From contig NC_133649.1 of assembly GCF_009905375.1 (NCBI RefSeq), forward strand, positions 229,380,102 through 229,444,101: a stretch of DNA of 64,000 bases, given 5' to 3'. The notes under the pieces are model-generated. The model saw only the letters and a program-made list of their open reading frames with translations. It did no database searches and had not been told where the DNA came from. The DNA comes from Apium graveolens (lineage: Eukaryota > Streptophyta > Magnoliopsida > Apiales > Apiaceae). Each line of letters begins with the position of its first letter. Positions within the stretch are counted from its first letter, which is position 1. The position numbers and the translations under genes were made by a program. Positions 12,171 to 25,400 of the stretch are shown piece by piece.

Positions 12171-12600
12171 TAAGCGTTATAAACCTCAGAGATGATGGGA
12201 CGTTAAGATAATAAGTTAACTAAGATAATAAGAACTCTTGCCAAGTTCATAGTCGGGCTACCTAACGTAGCACTGACAGTTAAAACCCTTATGGGAACCC
12301 TTATAAATATCGTGATAGGAGCGTAGTTCGTTATCGTATATGGTAGCGGGATTCCGAACCCTGAGGTTGAGGAGCAACATCGTGATGATATTTTATTACT
12401 AATTGGAGATCGGATTGTGGATCCGATAGAGTGTCCTAATGCAGGACCAGATGATGTTGATATGGAGAATTTAGCGGTTGAGGATGTTGTCCTAGAAGGG
12501 ATAGTTGTTGAGGAGGATCCCATGGAGGATCCTGACAAGAATGAATAAAGGACCACTGAGGAATTGATGACCATGGTTAGGGCAACTACCAGAGGTAGGA
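12171..12600 (+). pseudogene. Gypsy leader and short acidic open stretch
   Basis: After the priming site there is a short leader, then an open stretch on the plus strand (about 12351-12548, ending TAA). It reads as an acidic peptide beginning GIPNPEVEEQHRDDILLLIG and rich in Glu and Asp. It has no clear start codon. Its place suggests a remnant of the gag N-terminus, but I cannot match it to a family. Confidence 0.35.
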
Positions 12601-13370
12601 TTGGCCGGTCACTACCGGAGGTTCGTTCAAGTTGTAAAGATAGTAGCCCCTTTAACGCGGCTTACTCGTAAGACTGAGAAGTTCGAATGGACAGAGAAAT
12701 GCGAGAACAGCTTTCAAGAACTGAAGCAGAGGTTGGTGATGGCCCCTATGCTGGCGTTGCCGGATGGAAAAAGGAGATTTTGTGATTTGTAAGTGACGCT
12801 TCGCATAAGGAATTAGGGTGCTTCTTAGCACAGCAAGATAATCGCGTCTGCGTCAAGACAATTAAGGTAATATGAAATTCGATATCCCCGCCCATGAGCT
12901 TAGGCTCGTGGCAATAGTTTTACCCTAAAGATTGGAGGCACTACTTGTATGGAGAGAAGTGCGAGAATTACCTAAGCCATAAGTGCTCTAGTACATTCTT
13001 ACGTAGAAAGAGCTCAACATATGCCAGAGGAGGCGGTTAGAGCTAATCAAGAATTATGATTGGGAGATTCTTTATCATTCGGGGAAAGCCAATGTGGTGG
13101 ATGATGCCCTTAGTAAAAAGGAGAGACTCAAGATGATAATGTCTTTGGGAGAGTTTATAAGAGATTTTGGAAATAGTAGTGAAGGTAACCGGAGCCGGTA
13201 CCGAAAAGCTATTTGAGATTGCAATAGAGACCGAATTATTGGAAAAGAGCATACGGTGCCAGAGGAAGATGATAAGGGAATAATGAGGTATTCCTACAGA
13301 AATTGGGTTCCAAAAGTTCAAGAGCTTAAGGATGAGAACTTAGATGAGAGCCATAGTTTGAGGAATAAGA
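12601..13370 (+). pseudogene. Gypsy pol remnant: end of reverse transcriptase, RNase H, integrase N-terminus
   Basis: The piece opens in the middle of pol with AGHYRRFV and FEWTEKCENSFQELKQRLV, the end of Ty3/gypsy reverse transcriptase. RNase H fragments follow, read across several frames: a DASHKGLGCVLAQQ-like stretch, DWRHYLYGEKCENY, and a GKANVVDDALSKKERLK counterpart. Next are GIMRYSYRNWVPKVQELKDE pieces of the integrase N-terminus. Many stops and frameshifts occur within 770 bp. The catalytic YVDD part of reverse transcriptase is absent from this piece. It would have been the polyprotein copying and integrating element DNA, but it cannot be expressed. Confidence 0.85.
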
Positions 13371-13589
13371 TTTAGAGCAAACCCTGAACGCGATAGTCAG
13401 GGAGGTCGCCATCAAGATAGAAGGAACCCATAACATAATGAAGTGGAAAATGAGGATTTTAACGTATAAGATAACCCCAAGTATGGGGAGTAGGAAGAAA
13501 TATTTAGACTGAGAAAACAAAAGTCGAGCGAGATAAGGAGACCCGAGACGGTACTCCTATACGGAAATTCATGGACCTGTCTAAAAAGA
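13371..13589 (+). other. Gypsy interior, junction between integrase and gag pieces
   Basis: No convincing protein match. The integrase N-terminal reading fades out near 13370 and gag-like reading begins near 13590, so this holds the breakpoint of the rearranged order. Confidence 0.4.
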
Positions 13590-14060
13590 ACTTAGACTAT
13601 TATCCCCAACCACCACCTTGAGGAAACAATGCGGTAGGAAATTCTTTCATGACCTTTAAGTCACTAAGCTCTCAGAGTTCCAAGGAACAGGTTGACCCAA
13701 TCGAGGCAAGAGCCTGGCTAAAGGAAATAGAGGAATCATTTGAGATTCTAAATGATTGACGAATCACAAAAGACTATTTTTATCACTTACCCTCCTAAGA
13801 GAGAGGCCACCCGCTGGTGAAAGGCCAAGGAAGGCACGGAGCAAGAGATTATAATAAACTGATTAAAGTTCAGTCAATTGTTTTTAGGAAGGTACTGCCC
13901 AAAGTTATGGAGATAGCGTAAAAGCTTTAGAGCCAGAACAAAGGCGGACGAGTATGATGAATTGTGAATCTAAGTTGTAAAAAGTTGTCAAGATTCGTTC
14001 TAAGGACACGAATCCAGAATGACGGGACGTTTGAAATCTATGCTTATGTTGTGTTGGTTC
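13590..14060 (+). pseudogene. Gypsy gag remnant, out of normal order
   Basis: The plus strand reads VDPIEARAWLKEIEESFEIL, then a TIFITYL-like and an ATRWW-like piece, then segments resembling FLGRYCPK and LSRFV. This is the usual succession in the gag capsid domain (retrotrans_gag) of Tekay/Del-like elements. Gag forms the particle shell and normally lies directly after the 5' leader, before protease and reverse transcriptase. Here it lies after RNase H and the start of integrase. Several stops and frameshifts break it. Confidence 0.75.
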
Positions 14061-16889
14061 ATGAATTAATGATAAGAGAAAGGAAAATAAAAAGGAATTG
14101 AAGTGGAAAGGAATATAAAGGCATTAGAGTTTGAGGAATGATAAGGGAGTTGGGTATGAGGAAACCCTAAAGACTCGTAGCAATAGAAATAGAAAAGTAT
14201 GCCTTCGTCAGGATGAGGGTGATTCACCATGAGTTAAATTGATGGTTGAAGGAATAAGAGATACATATATTTTATCCCCTGTAAGTTGGGAGGATTTGAG
14301 GAAAACTTGAGATAGTTCGAAGGTTAAATATGAGACGCGGATAGACTGAGGAGACAAGGAAGTAAGAAATTAGGAAAATTGGATGAAGGAAGTAACCTTC
14401 AAGAATGTGAAGTGTAAGATCGGTGGCTTGATACCCAGAAAGGGAGACGCCAGATATGAGAGATATCCCAACATTGAGGTGACTGTTGAGAAACAACAAA
14501 AGTAAATAAGGAATTATTAAGAAGAAGTTCACGTTGAACACGACCAATATCTTCCAGAACATCCATGTTATCGTTACCAGATTAGGCAAGAAAAGCGGAT
14601 AACCGTTGTTATCTTTTGGAGGCCATTTTGATTAACCTCATTTTGTATACAGATGTTATTGTGAAATTAGGCATTTACTATCGAGGTGGGAATGATTGAA
14701 TAAGATACCCATATCAGGGATATATGACTTTATTTATCCATGGAAGGATGCTTGTACCTTTTTAAAGGTGGAATTAAGGATAGAACATTGGTAACTTAAA
14801 ACGAATCCTAGGGGAATGCATAAAGGTTGGCATTTCACCCTTGATAGGGATAGTATGAGTTTTGACAGTATGATTGGGAAAGGGTTAAGGTAACAACAAC
14901 CTTTAAGAATCAGTGGAGAAATTTTGCAGAAGTATATAGACAATGGTTCTACTATTAGTAAATGGTATTTTAATATGCCCTGTATCTAGGGAATACAGGA
15001 GGAACGATTGAAGGATAACCTTAGAGGTTTTACAAGGAGAAAGGTAATATTCAAAATTCTCAAGAATAGAAATGTTGATAAAGGAAATATGACGTAATTA
15101 TATTGATGCCAAGTGAGGCACGTGTTAAACCACGAGAAGGTATGGATCGAACCAGTAATGGTCGAAATTGTTCAGGGCAATTAGGACTTAAGATAGAAGA
15201 TGCTCTAAGTATAATTGAGAGTCATTCATGACAGTGATTAACCTCTAAAGACTGAGGCAATAACTTATGAAAAAATGGTGATTTTTTTTTACTCATCAGA
15301 TTTTAAGGAAAACATCTTCACATAAGCTGTGATTGAAATGAGGTAGAAAATTATTTGGAGGTGGTTAAAATGACATTGACTATAAGGAAATTGTACTATC
15401 AGGAAAGGCCAAAGAGGTGGCCGACACTTTAAAGGTAAGTGGATAATTATAGGCGCGTGTGCCAAAAGAATACAGTGATGATGGTTAAAAAAAAAATGTG
15501 AAGGTTGAATTATGGTTTGGAAGATTGACATTCCTTCTGATGACTGTGCAATACCCAACCGTAATAGTAGTTGGTAAAGGTTTAATTCGTGTAATCGCCA
15601 TGAACGGGCTATCTATCTTAGAAGGTCCTATCTTGAGATAAGCCAGGACCATGTTTCAAAAAGGACTAGATGAACCCTTGAGTTAAGTCTTCTATTTAAG
15701 GCATATGATTAAGAATGGTATTAACCTGCTATCATTGCTTTGATTGAAACTCTTCTGCAATTTTATCTGCTTCATGTCATGAAAGTACGTCAGAGTTTGG
15801 AGTGTTCTTCATGAATTGTGATTGGTGGTTATGTTAACTCCTTAGGAGAATTAGATATGAGATGTATGGACTCCGTATGGTTAGCTATTAAGACTTCATG
15901 GAAAATGAATGACTACAGTAGGTCAGTGGTGGACCATAGTAAGGCAGCAATGATTCTACGAGTAATGAGCTGGTTACAACCGTGAGAGTTGTATTGGAAT
16001 GGGTGTTGAGATTGAGTACCACTAATCGGGTAGTGGTAGTGTATAAGTTATCATTGATAGACTAATTAAGTAGAGTATCTACCTATTGAATATTTATTCT
16101 TTCTTATCAATAGAGAGCCGTATTATTATACGAGGAAGGTTGCGATGCAAGCATAGAATTCTAGTAACGATGATGTCTAGAATGAGATCCCAGGTTCGAT
16201 TTTCGATGTCAAGGGAGTTTCAAAGGTAATTGTGTATAAGCTCGAGGAAGGGCATGGGTCCATAGAATGATGGACGGGTTAGCGAAAATATTTAGGCACG
16301 TGAAATACGATGCTATAATACTTGATGCTGATATAAATACGTCTATGTTTTGTTCTCCTATGACAAACCTCTATAATTCAGAGGTAGGTTCCAAGCCAGA
16401 TATTTTGTGGCAGTATATATATATATATATATATATATATTTTTATATATATATACAATTCTCTTCAGTTCGTTCTTTTCTCTTCTTTTCATTTCATGTA
16501 ATCTGAGAAGAACAACCCTTCCAGAAGGGGAGGTATTGCCGAATGACTATCTATCTGTGTGATAGAAGCCTAGTAGGATACCATCTATTGTTTAATTGCT
16601 TGTCAAGTACTAAAGGCTGGCCACCTTCTGTACTAACTATGCGATATAACAAGTGTTCATGATCTTAGTGATCTCTCAACAAATTCCTTTACTTCTATTT
16701 GATTGATCAAATTTTGGAAAATAGAAACAACTGAAAAAGGAGTAATAAAGTGGTGGTAGTATGCAGAATGGGAATACATTCGTGATACTAAGGTTGACGT
16801 GGTTATTAAAAGGTTATAGAACGCTAACAAGCAAAAGTATAACCAGTATAATATTAGGAACGGAAGGTAGTAGCGATTACGAACTGGAA
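14061..16889 (+). other. Gypsy interior without recognisable domains
   Basis: By position this 2.8 kb should hold protease and the first part of reverse transcriptase, but I see no DSGA-type protease site, no YVDD box and no zinc knuckle. The reading frames are short on both strands. A TA-repeat block lies at about 16412-16455. The stretch may be heavily mutated pol or unrelated filler acquired by recombination. Confidence 0.5.
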
Positions 16890-17645
16890 AAGAATGGGTA
16901 TTGAGAAGCAGAAGCTCTAATGTTAAAAGCAATAATGAGAGTCTGTGCAATAGACTTGAAAGAATTTGGAATGATCACTTAATTCGGATTGAGTTATCTT
17001 ACGACAATAGATCATATGTCATTATCGAGATGTCGCCTGATGAGATCATTGAGGGAAGACAATGTCGATCTCCCTTATGTTAGGATGAAGTTGTAGAGCG
17101 CAAGATGCTCGGACCCGCAGTAGTCCAAAGGACCAAGGATATGATAGATCTAATCAGAGGATGGCTGGTAGTAGCCCAAGATGGACATGATAAGTATGTT
17201 GATTTGACACGAAAGGATAAAGAGTATGAAATTGGGGACCTAGTAATGTTATAGGTATCCCTTGGAAAGGATTGATGAGGTTCGGAAAGAAAGGAAGCTA
17301 AGTCTACAATTTGTTGGACCCTTGGATATATTAAGACGTTTGGGAAGTTAGCATATGAGCTAGCCCTAACCCAGAACATGTAGCGAGTCATAACGCGTTT
17401 CACGTATCAATGTTAAGGAAGTGTAATTCGGATGCCAGACAAATAGGGGCATATGAGCGCATAGACATGCAACCAGACGTAACCTATATGGAGCAACCAG
17501 GAAGGGTATAGAGTAAAAGGGAACGAGTGCTTAGGAGAAGGGTTATCAAACTAGTAAGAGTTTGATGGTAGAACCACAATGTGGGAAAATTTACTCGAGA
17601 GTTAGAAAGTGCAATGCTAAGAGAGTATCCCTATTCATTTTCTAT
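16890..17645 (+). pseudogene. Gypsy integrase C-terminal remnant
   Basis: The frames read WNDHLIRIELSYDNRSY, then CRSPLCWDEVVERKMLGP, KDMIDLIRGWLVVAQD, LMRFGKKGKLSLQFVGPLDI, a short tail with LRRRVIKLV, and an ESAML-like end near 17610. This is the conserved end of the Ty3/gypsy integrase and polyprotein. It abuts the 3' purine tract, so the 3' end of the element is in its normal place. In-frame stops and at least two frameshifts are present. I see no clear chromodomain. Confidence 0.85.
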
Positions 17646-17669
17646 CTGATTCCGGGACGGAATCCTTTT

Positions 17670-17682
17670 AAGGAGGGGAGAC
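17670..17682 (+). other. Polypurine tract of the gypsy element
   Basis: A purine run ending GGAGGGGAGAC directly before the 3' LTR start at 17683; it would prime plus-strand synthesis. Confidence 0.85.
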
Positions 17683-20600
17683 TGTAATAACCCCAATTTT
17701 TGGGAAATTTTGAAACCCTTATGAATAGTGTTTTTGCTGAACGAGAAAACTTTTCATGCCACGCTATGTAGGGGTTCTGTTATTGATCTTATGGGATATT
17801 ATTAGTACTCTATGTGGTATATAAGTGTATGTAAAGATCGTCAGAATCCAATTCCGAACACTTTGATTTTTCCCGGAAATCCACTAGATACGGAAAGAAT
17901 TGAGTATAAGGTAACATGATTAAAAGGATTTAAATTCAAGGATTATAAGAGAGGATCATAAAAGGAATATAATGTATTGAGAAAGGTTAAGGGAACCCAA
18001 GTAATAAGATCCCGGGTATGATCCCTCAAACGATAAACGAGAACGAAAGTTAAGTGAACCGTATAACAGATCAGCGGTCATTAGCCAAGTAATTAAGAGC
18101 TAATCAAAGAGGTTAGTGATGATGATGTCACCACACCAACAAGAAGATGACAAGTGTGGGAAGATGACATAGGAGGATGACATAAGCATGACCAAAGGGA
18201 AGGTATTGTTGGTTGATTTCAAGCCACACAAATTTTACCATGGTTAAAAGGTAATTAACAAAACAAAAGGATATCAACCAAGCTTTTTATGCACAAAGAT
18301 CAAGAAAACAAAGCAAGCTTCTCTCTCCCCCCTTTTCATCTTCTTCATTTCAAATTTTTCACCAAAATGGTGAATTAGAAATTCAAAACACAAGCTATAC
18401 TCCATGGAAAATTATAAGGTTTGTTTCTTTGGATCCTATATTTCATAACTAAGAAGAGCAAGTAGTTTGAGTGCTTGAATCAAAGGTTTTCTATCTCAAA
18501 CAAATCATTTTAGTTTAGGGTGAATAGTAACTTTCAAGAACAAATTTGTGATTCTTGATTTTATTTGCAAGGTCAAGGTAGCTTAAGCATATATTAAGGC
18601 TTCCATGGACATTCCAAGGATCTTTCATGGATTAAAAGCTTCAAGGAAGGTATAATCTCTTAACCAAGATTTGTTATTGAATGTTAAGAGCATAATATGA
18701 GTAATATAGTTCATGAGAGGCTTGATGGTTGTGTATGTAGAGATTAGTTGGTTTTGGGTTGTTTTTGGAGTTGTAAATCTTGGTTGTTGATTAATGAACT
18801 TAAGTGTAGTTTAAATTCATGATAAAGAATAGTATAAATTGTTAATGTTGAGTTGTGGGGGCTGTTATGATAAAGTATGGATGGAGTTTTGATTGGGTTG
18901 TGAATTGGGATTGATTGGTGGTTGAATTGGTTGGTAAAATTTTGGGAAATCGCGTAAACATAGCCGTCGTAATGTCCGATTTTCTTTGGACTGTTTTTGT
19001 GCATAACATTAGGACCCGAGAACCCCCTGCTAGATTATGACCACTGCCATGTTTAGATAGCTCATGTTACGAGCTTCGTTTTGATATGTAGTTCGTTCGA
19101 TTCCGATGCACGGTTTAGGAGAAACGACCGTTTCAAGTAACGGCGTTTCGTGAACGAAACTTTTTCCCTCGCCTTACTTTGAAACATAGATTAAAGACCA
19201 AAAAGGGTTAATTAATGTATGAAACATTTATGGTAAGTGTGTTAGGCAGTTGGTAAGACACTCGCGAAGGAATCGCTTTAAAACTCGTAAAGGTTAAATT
19301 ATTAAAAATGGTGGAGCCGAGGGTACCCGAGTGACTTAAGCAAATCAGTGAGCGCAAAACAAGCGTTAGAGTCTAAGTTAGTTAAAGTATAGATTTACAA
19401 GTGATTTTGGTTTAATTCCAACTTACTTGTTGTTTATAGGTTATCAGACTCGTCCCGAGCCTTTCTCACCCCCAAGTCGCTCAGGCAAGTATTCTATCCG
19501 TTATACTGTTGTTGTGATGTATATATGTATATGCATTATCTTGCGATAGATGCATGATGTTTATATTAGCAAATGTTGCGATATATTGTAGCATGTGATA
19601 TGGTATATATGCATGCCTGTTTCATATTCTTGAAATATATATCTGTTGGTTCAAATGCTTATTCGTTGCATAATACCTATGCTAGAGATAAGCGGTATTT
19701 GCGTATACCCTTAGTATAGGGACCCAAAGGTGAAAATATTTTCTAAAACCGGGAGTCGAGGATCCCGAGTAGATTTTGTATATATATGAATATGGATATA
19801 TATATATATATATATATTTATTTATATATGGTTATAGTTTTCCAAACTATTAATCGAATAAGGTTTATTCGATAACTTTAAACTTTATTTATTATTGAAT
19901 ATTATTTCGAATATCATTCGAGGGCTTATGACTCTTTTATATTATTTATTGAATATTATTTGAATATTCATTTGAGGATGTATGACTCCTTTATTTTATT
20001 TAATGAATATTATTTATAATATTCATTCGAGGTATTATGACTCAGCGTATTTTATTTATTGAATATTATTTGAATATTCATTTGAGGATCTATGACTCCG
20101 ATTATTTGCTGAGGTATATTCTTTATTTTATTAAAGAATAAGGTGTAAATAATCAAACTTATTTTCGATTATTCAATTAAAGATAATACTTTCATATAAG
20201 TATATCTTTGGTTATTTAATACTCGTTTCAAGTATAAGTTTTAATACTTCTACTTCAATTATTTTTATAAAGATTATTCTTTATGGGAATATTATTTAAT
20301 TAATAATATTCAGATATTTTCTAATATTCTGGGGACTGATTTACTTCATTAAATCAGCCTTACTCCAAACACTCTTTAAAGTGTTTTCGAGTCTTCAAAA
20401 TGATTTTTAAAAGTCAGAGCGGATCCCAAAACTCATTTTTATATTTAAGATCTTCCTTTTTAAAGGGGATTTAAATACTCGCTCAAAACCTGGGGAATCC
20501 GGCTCTGTGGTGTATTTTATATTCGCAACGAGGTTGCAGATTTGGTAAATGAATTGATTACTTGCCCAACGTTCGGGAAGTAAGCCCATCTCATTGAGTC

Positions 20601-21876
20601 GGCATAAGCGACAGGCCGGGGTACGGTCTATTATTGTGTAAGTGGTTGGGTGGCAGTCCATCAACGCGTGAGGGGCCGGGGTACGGTCTAGCGCGAGGTC
20701 CTAATGCGGCCAGGGTGATGACCGGTGAGGAATTCATCCATCTACAGTAGAAAAGGTTACTTATTGGTATCTTTGCCTGATCAGCGAGATATCGGGTTTA
20801 TGCCAAAATTCTTTTCCTTTCCAAAATTCATTGGATGTTTCAAACTCTGTTCATACTTTGCATAACAGAGGTTCCAGGAAATGTTTAAAGGGATATATAT
20901 ATGTGGATATATTTATATATATATCGGGGCTAAATAAAGTATCTCATAACTTTTTCATTCAATAATATTTCAAAGATTGAATCTATTCAAGTCTTATCTT
21001 GTGGTCTCATCAGTGGGATGAACTTTTGAAATTGATTATAACTTGAACGGTGGTAGTTCAAGTAGTATTTGGGAATGATATAAGTGTAGTGAAGTATTTG
21101 GTAACTTCATCTTTTAAACTTATATCTAATTAATAATTGTCTTATGAATGACAAAGATTTTCAGAAAAACGTTGAGACAAGGTTAGATATATGAGATCAC
21201 CTTGCAACGATATTTTTATACAGTTATACAATGGGACTTTATGTATATTATGCATGGAAGAGGACTTTCATTACTTTGAAAAGTATATATGTATATATAC
21301 TGAATATTTTGCGACTTCATCGCATTAAGATATCAAACTTGGTTCATTTCTTTTGACCAAGATTTTCATGAGTATTATGAGTAGACTCATATACTATTAA
21401 TCATTATACATATTATTTTGGTGGGCTTGCTGCTCACCCTTGCTTTCTTCTTTCATCACACAACAACAGATAGAAAAGATGAACAGAACCAAGCTCCCGA
21501 TTCGCAAGCGATTAGGAGACGTTCCGCAGTTTTCTAGAAGCATTGATGCCGCCGTAGCTGAGGTAGGAACTACCAATAGGCTAGGCTTTCAACTTTTGAT
21601 GGACCAGATTTATTTATATTTATGAATTGTAATAATGGCAAAGAAATGTAAATTTATTCAGAAAACCTTTTAAGGTGTATTGGCAGATAATTATGGAATA
21701 AAATGACTTGTGGTTATTTTTGGATGTTCATCTCTGAGACTATAACGTGTGGTGTGTGTGTTTATTGTGGGGGTCACAGTACAGAGTAGTTGAGTAATTA
21801 TTAAGATTGGGTGTTATTAAGGGAAATGGAACTCGTGACGACCCGGATCCCCGACCCCGGATCTGGGGGTGTTACA
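17683..21876 (+). repeat. 3' LTR of the gypsy element
   Basis: About 4,194 bp, direct repeat of 7971-12154. Differences seen include CCCGGGTATG versus CCCGAGTATG near the start, one C/T change at the TTTCGYGAACG site, an expanded TA run near 19795, and a few single-base changes near the end. Confidence 0.95.
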
Positions 21877-21881
21877 GATGC
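21877..21881. repeat. Right target-site duplication (GATGC) of the gypsy element
   Basis: Second copy of the 5 bp duplication at 7966-7970. Confidence 0.95.
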
Positions 21882-22480
21882 CTTGGATACAAGGATGACA
21901 GCTATGGAAGCATCTCTTACAGCAATTCATCTGCATCAAGCTCAACAGACAGACTTGCTTCAGAAACTGGTGGCTACACAAACCTCCTCCTCTACTCAAC
22001 TTGATGATAATAAAAAGGGGGAGAAAGGACCAAGTGAGGGGGAGAAACAGCTTAACATTCAAATCAGTAAAGTAATTGTGCATACAATTACTTTCACCAA
22101 GCCACCAGTTACAGACAACATTGATCTGATAAATGAAGCAGCAGCCAATATAAGAGTAGCTGAGAAGGAGCAGTTGATTCCAATCAACTGGGAGAAAATT
22201 GATGAGGACATTCAAAAGAAGTTTGGGCTAGCAAAGAAGCCAGAAAAGTCAGCCATTCATCACTCTCAAGTCAGGAAAATCTATGTGAATGAAATGAGTA
22301 TGAACTATCTGGAAAGAGGACAACCATCCTGCATCAAATCTCCGAAGGCTGAAATAATTTTGAAGCCAAGGGTGAACTATCCAAAATCATCACTAAAGAA
22401 CCCCTTGGACACAGTGTATGAGACACCTAAGCCAGATGAGAAGAAAATGTGGTGCCCTCCAAACCTAGGTCAGAAGTTTG
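21882..22480 (+). pseudogene. Copia A ORF2, middle segment
   Basis: The frame left at 7970 resumes here (ALDTRMTAMEASLTAIHLHQ follows IDAV/IDA across the join). It continues open for about 200 residues: a Gln/Leu-rich coiled-coil-like part, a KKGEKGPSEGEKQ linker that has a counterpart in element B (KKGEKVIKSK) and a KTKGEIEAR-like one in C, then a more ordered part with INWEKIDEDIQKKFGLAKKP. The open frame ends within NLGQKF, where the next insertion starts. I do not recognise a named domain. Confidence 0.75.
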
Positions 22481-25400
22481 GGGTCCACACACACATATTA
22501 TTTATAACCTGCTTATAACAGTAATAAAGATAATAATAATAATATGCAGTGACCCTACTTACCAACTACCGTGGACCGCAACAGGTTAAAGTATGCACAC
22601 AAGCCAAACACACACTTATATTACAAACCGTCCAAATCCCAATTATTCAAACTTAAAACTGAGTATTAAACATTATTACAAATTTTTACAAACTTAAATT
22701 ATCTCAAAAGATGCCTACTAGCTTAACTCGATCAACCTGAACCCCTAGCTCTCGCGCTGGACTGGGGATCCTTGCTACCAACTGGTTCTTTCTTAACTGG
22801 AAAAGAACATAAACAACATCGCACAAATGAGCTAACTAGCTCAGCAAGTCACAATGACAAAACTGAGAATAATGATCATCAAGTGAAAAGGTTATGATAT
22901 CAAGTGAACAATGAATTATGATTTAGAATTGGATATTATATTTTCATTTTAAAAACCAAGGTTAGGCTGCTGATCAGTCACGCACTAACCCCGAGCAAAG
23001 CACATAACATTGCTCTAACTACTGGATCCAAGGCACACATTGGCCTAACTTGACCATTAATATGATCTGACCACAAATCTGGTCCACAATTTTATAAAAA
23101 CAATCCAATTCTATATTAACAGAATAAACAATGTAAAGCAATAAACAGAATCATAAACAACATTGGATGTTCGATAAGGAAATGGTTTCAATCTTTACAA
23201 GGGATCAGTATGGTAATTTCAAAGCTTGACTGTTAGGTAATGAAAGAATTGGATAACAAAGGAATCAATATTTCAGGGTTACCAGGAATTGGTCTTTCAA
23301 AGCATAAGGTACAGTGGTTTAAGTATGTAAGTAATTCGATTCAGTGTTTGGTATTTAGTTTGTATGTATTTGTGGAGTAGTATCGTATATTTGTGGTTCG
23401 TATTTGGGTGTACAACAATCAATGGTTTAGAAAGAACAAGGTTTACAGCTCAAGATCAATAACTGGAATCAGGGTTTTGGGTTCAGTGCTGCAAAGCACT
23501 TGCAATATAAAACAGGACTATCAATCAACTACAATATACACGAGAAAGTTCAAAATACTTGTCTGGTACTAGCTTGCTATACTGTACTAACTTTCAATCA
23601 CAACCGTCTACTCCTCGACTATCTGTTTCCCTTTCCTATGCCTTGCCTCTTCTGCTCACATATCATAAGCATCCATCAATACTCAACTTATACGATTCTA
23701 TTCGACATACACTTCTATCTACCCTTCGTTTTACCCAAATCTGATTAACGGATTGAAAGTTACGCTATAAATAAGTAAACACCGAACATATAGACCGACA
23801 GTCAAATAACACGTCACATATAACACATAACACGTCAAATAATCAATGACATATCATTTATAAAGGAGTCTCGGGTTGTAAACAAGCTTTCGGGTATTTA
23901 AAATAATTTTTAAAACATTTTTCGGAATTAAAACGGGTCGTTGGATCAATTTTAAAGTAATAAACAGGGTACTGTTGGCCAAATCTGGCTTCAAAACAAT
24001 TTTATAATAATTATCGAGTCTTGAAAACAATTTAAAATAATATTTTAAAGCTCGAAACTATTTTTCGGAATTTTTAAATCATTTTTAAATAATTAAATCT
24101 AATTAAATAATTAATTAAAATCAATTAATTATTAATTAAATCAATTAATCAATTAATTTTCGAATTAATTGACTAATTAATCAATTAATTATTAACTAAA
24201 ATTAATTAACTAATTAATTCAGATTTATTTTTGAATTAAAAATAATTTTTGGAATTAAAGTAATGATTTTTGGAATTTTTAGAAATTAAAAACGGATTTT
24301 TATAATAGAAAATATGATTTTTAAATCATTTAGAAATAGGAATCCAGTTTTTGAAACTTCTGGAAACCTCAGGGACTAATCTATATCTTCTTCAAAAGTT
24401 CAGGGGCCTGTTTGCAATTTTGCAACCCCCGCTGTCGACTCGCCGGAGTGTGGCCGGAGAACACGATTCCGGCCACCTCAGGTCACCAAACTCTCCAGAA
24501 TTAGAGTACAGATCACCAGGAACATATACATACAATCAAAACACATAACCTATTACAGGATTGGCCGGAAAATGGCCGGAAAATGAAGAACACCGGCGAA
24601 CTTTCAAAAGACAACTCCCTTCGATTCACACATCCTCTGTTAACGAGCTATATACCAATCGATTGCAAATTTTATAAGGAACACAACCCACTATAATACA
24701 ACAGCTAATAACCCCTAGATCAAAAATCCCTAAATTTTAATTAAGAACATTCATACGGGTTATAAACTCTAATTTCAAAATTCGATAATCAAACTCAATT
24801 TTGAACATGTTATTGAACTCCAAATCAGTCATATAATATATCAAAATCATCAGGAGAACAAGCTCTACAACATTCAATCATCAAATCATTCAAACAATCA
24901 TCCGAACAAAAATTCATATTTTTAATCAAAAGAATTCGAAAATAAATAAATTTACAGAAAATAAACCTTTGATTCTGCAGGTGTATGGATCACAGATTCT
25001 GATAGTACTCTTCAAGACCTTTGATTTGGTTACTCGAGCGTTGAAAACAAAGATCACTAACACCTTGATTTGTTGGTTTGATTCTCAGAAAGGTTTATGA
25101 ATATAAGTATTTTCTCTGGAAAATTATATAATTACTGTCTGCAAATGATTTTTGATACGGAATAAAATACGGTAAAGGCTATTTATAATTACGGAAAATT
25201 AGTATCCCGTTGGATCATTCCGGATATAAAATGGTACGCTTATTTATTAAAACTGATCCAAACTGTACCGGTTTTCGGGATATTTATCCAAACCAGTACA
25301 ATTTGTACTGCGGTCTTGGTCTCAGCGCCTGGTTACACGTATTACGAGGTGATAATTGTGATAGTTTAATAAAAAGATCCCGTTTATCGAAAATACGAGT

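Larger units (their letters stand above)
7971..21876 (+). mobile_element. Complete Ty3/gypsy retrotransposon, 13.9 kb, with 4.2 kb LTRs and a defective interior
   Basis: Two long direct repeats (7971-12154 and 17683-21876) begin TGTAATAACCCC and end GGGGGTGTTACA. They enclose a priming site (12159-12170), degenerate gag and pol pieces and a purine tract before the 3' LTR. The 5 bp target duplication GATGC is intact. Interior pieces match the Tekay/Del-like branch of Ty3/gypsy in residue pattern (AGHYRRFV, GEKCENY, CRSPLCW, LRRRVIKLV), but they are full of stops and out of the normal order. With nearly identical LTRs the insertion is young, so its template was probably already defective and moved by proteins from a helper element. 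Confidence 0.93.

Noticed and set aside
16267..16506. A 79-codon plus-strand frame in the gypsy interior
   Set aside because: Second half is translated TA repeat; first half shows no gag or pol pattern.
23500..23748. Overlapping plus-strand frames in the 3.4 kb insertion
   Set aside because: Short, low-complexity, overlapping in different frames, no family pattern, inside an LTR-like insertion.
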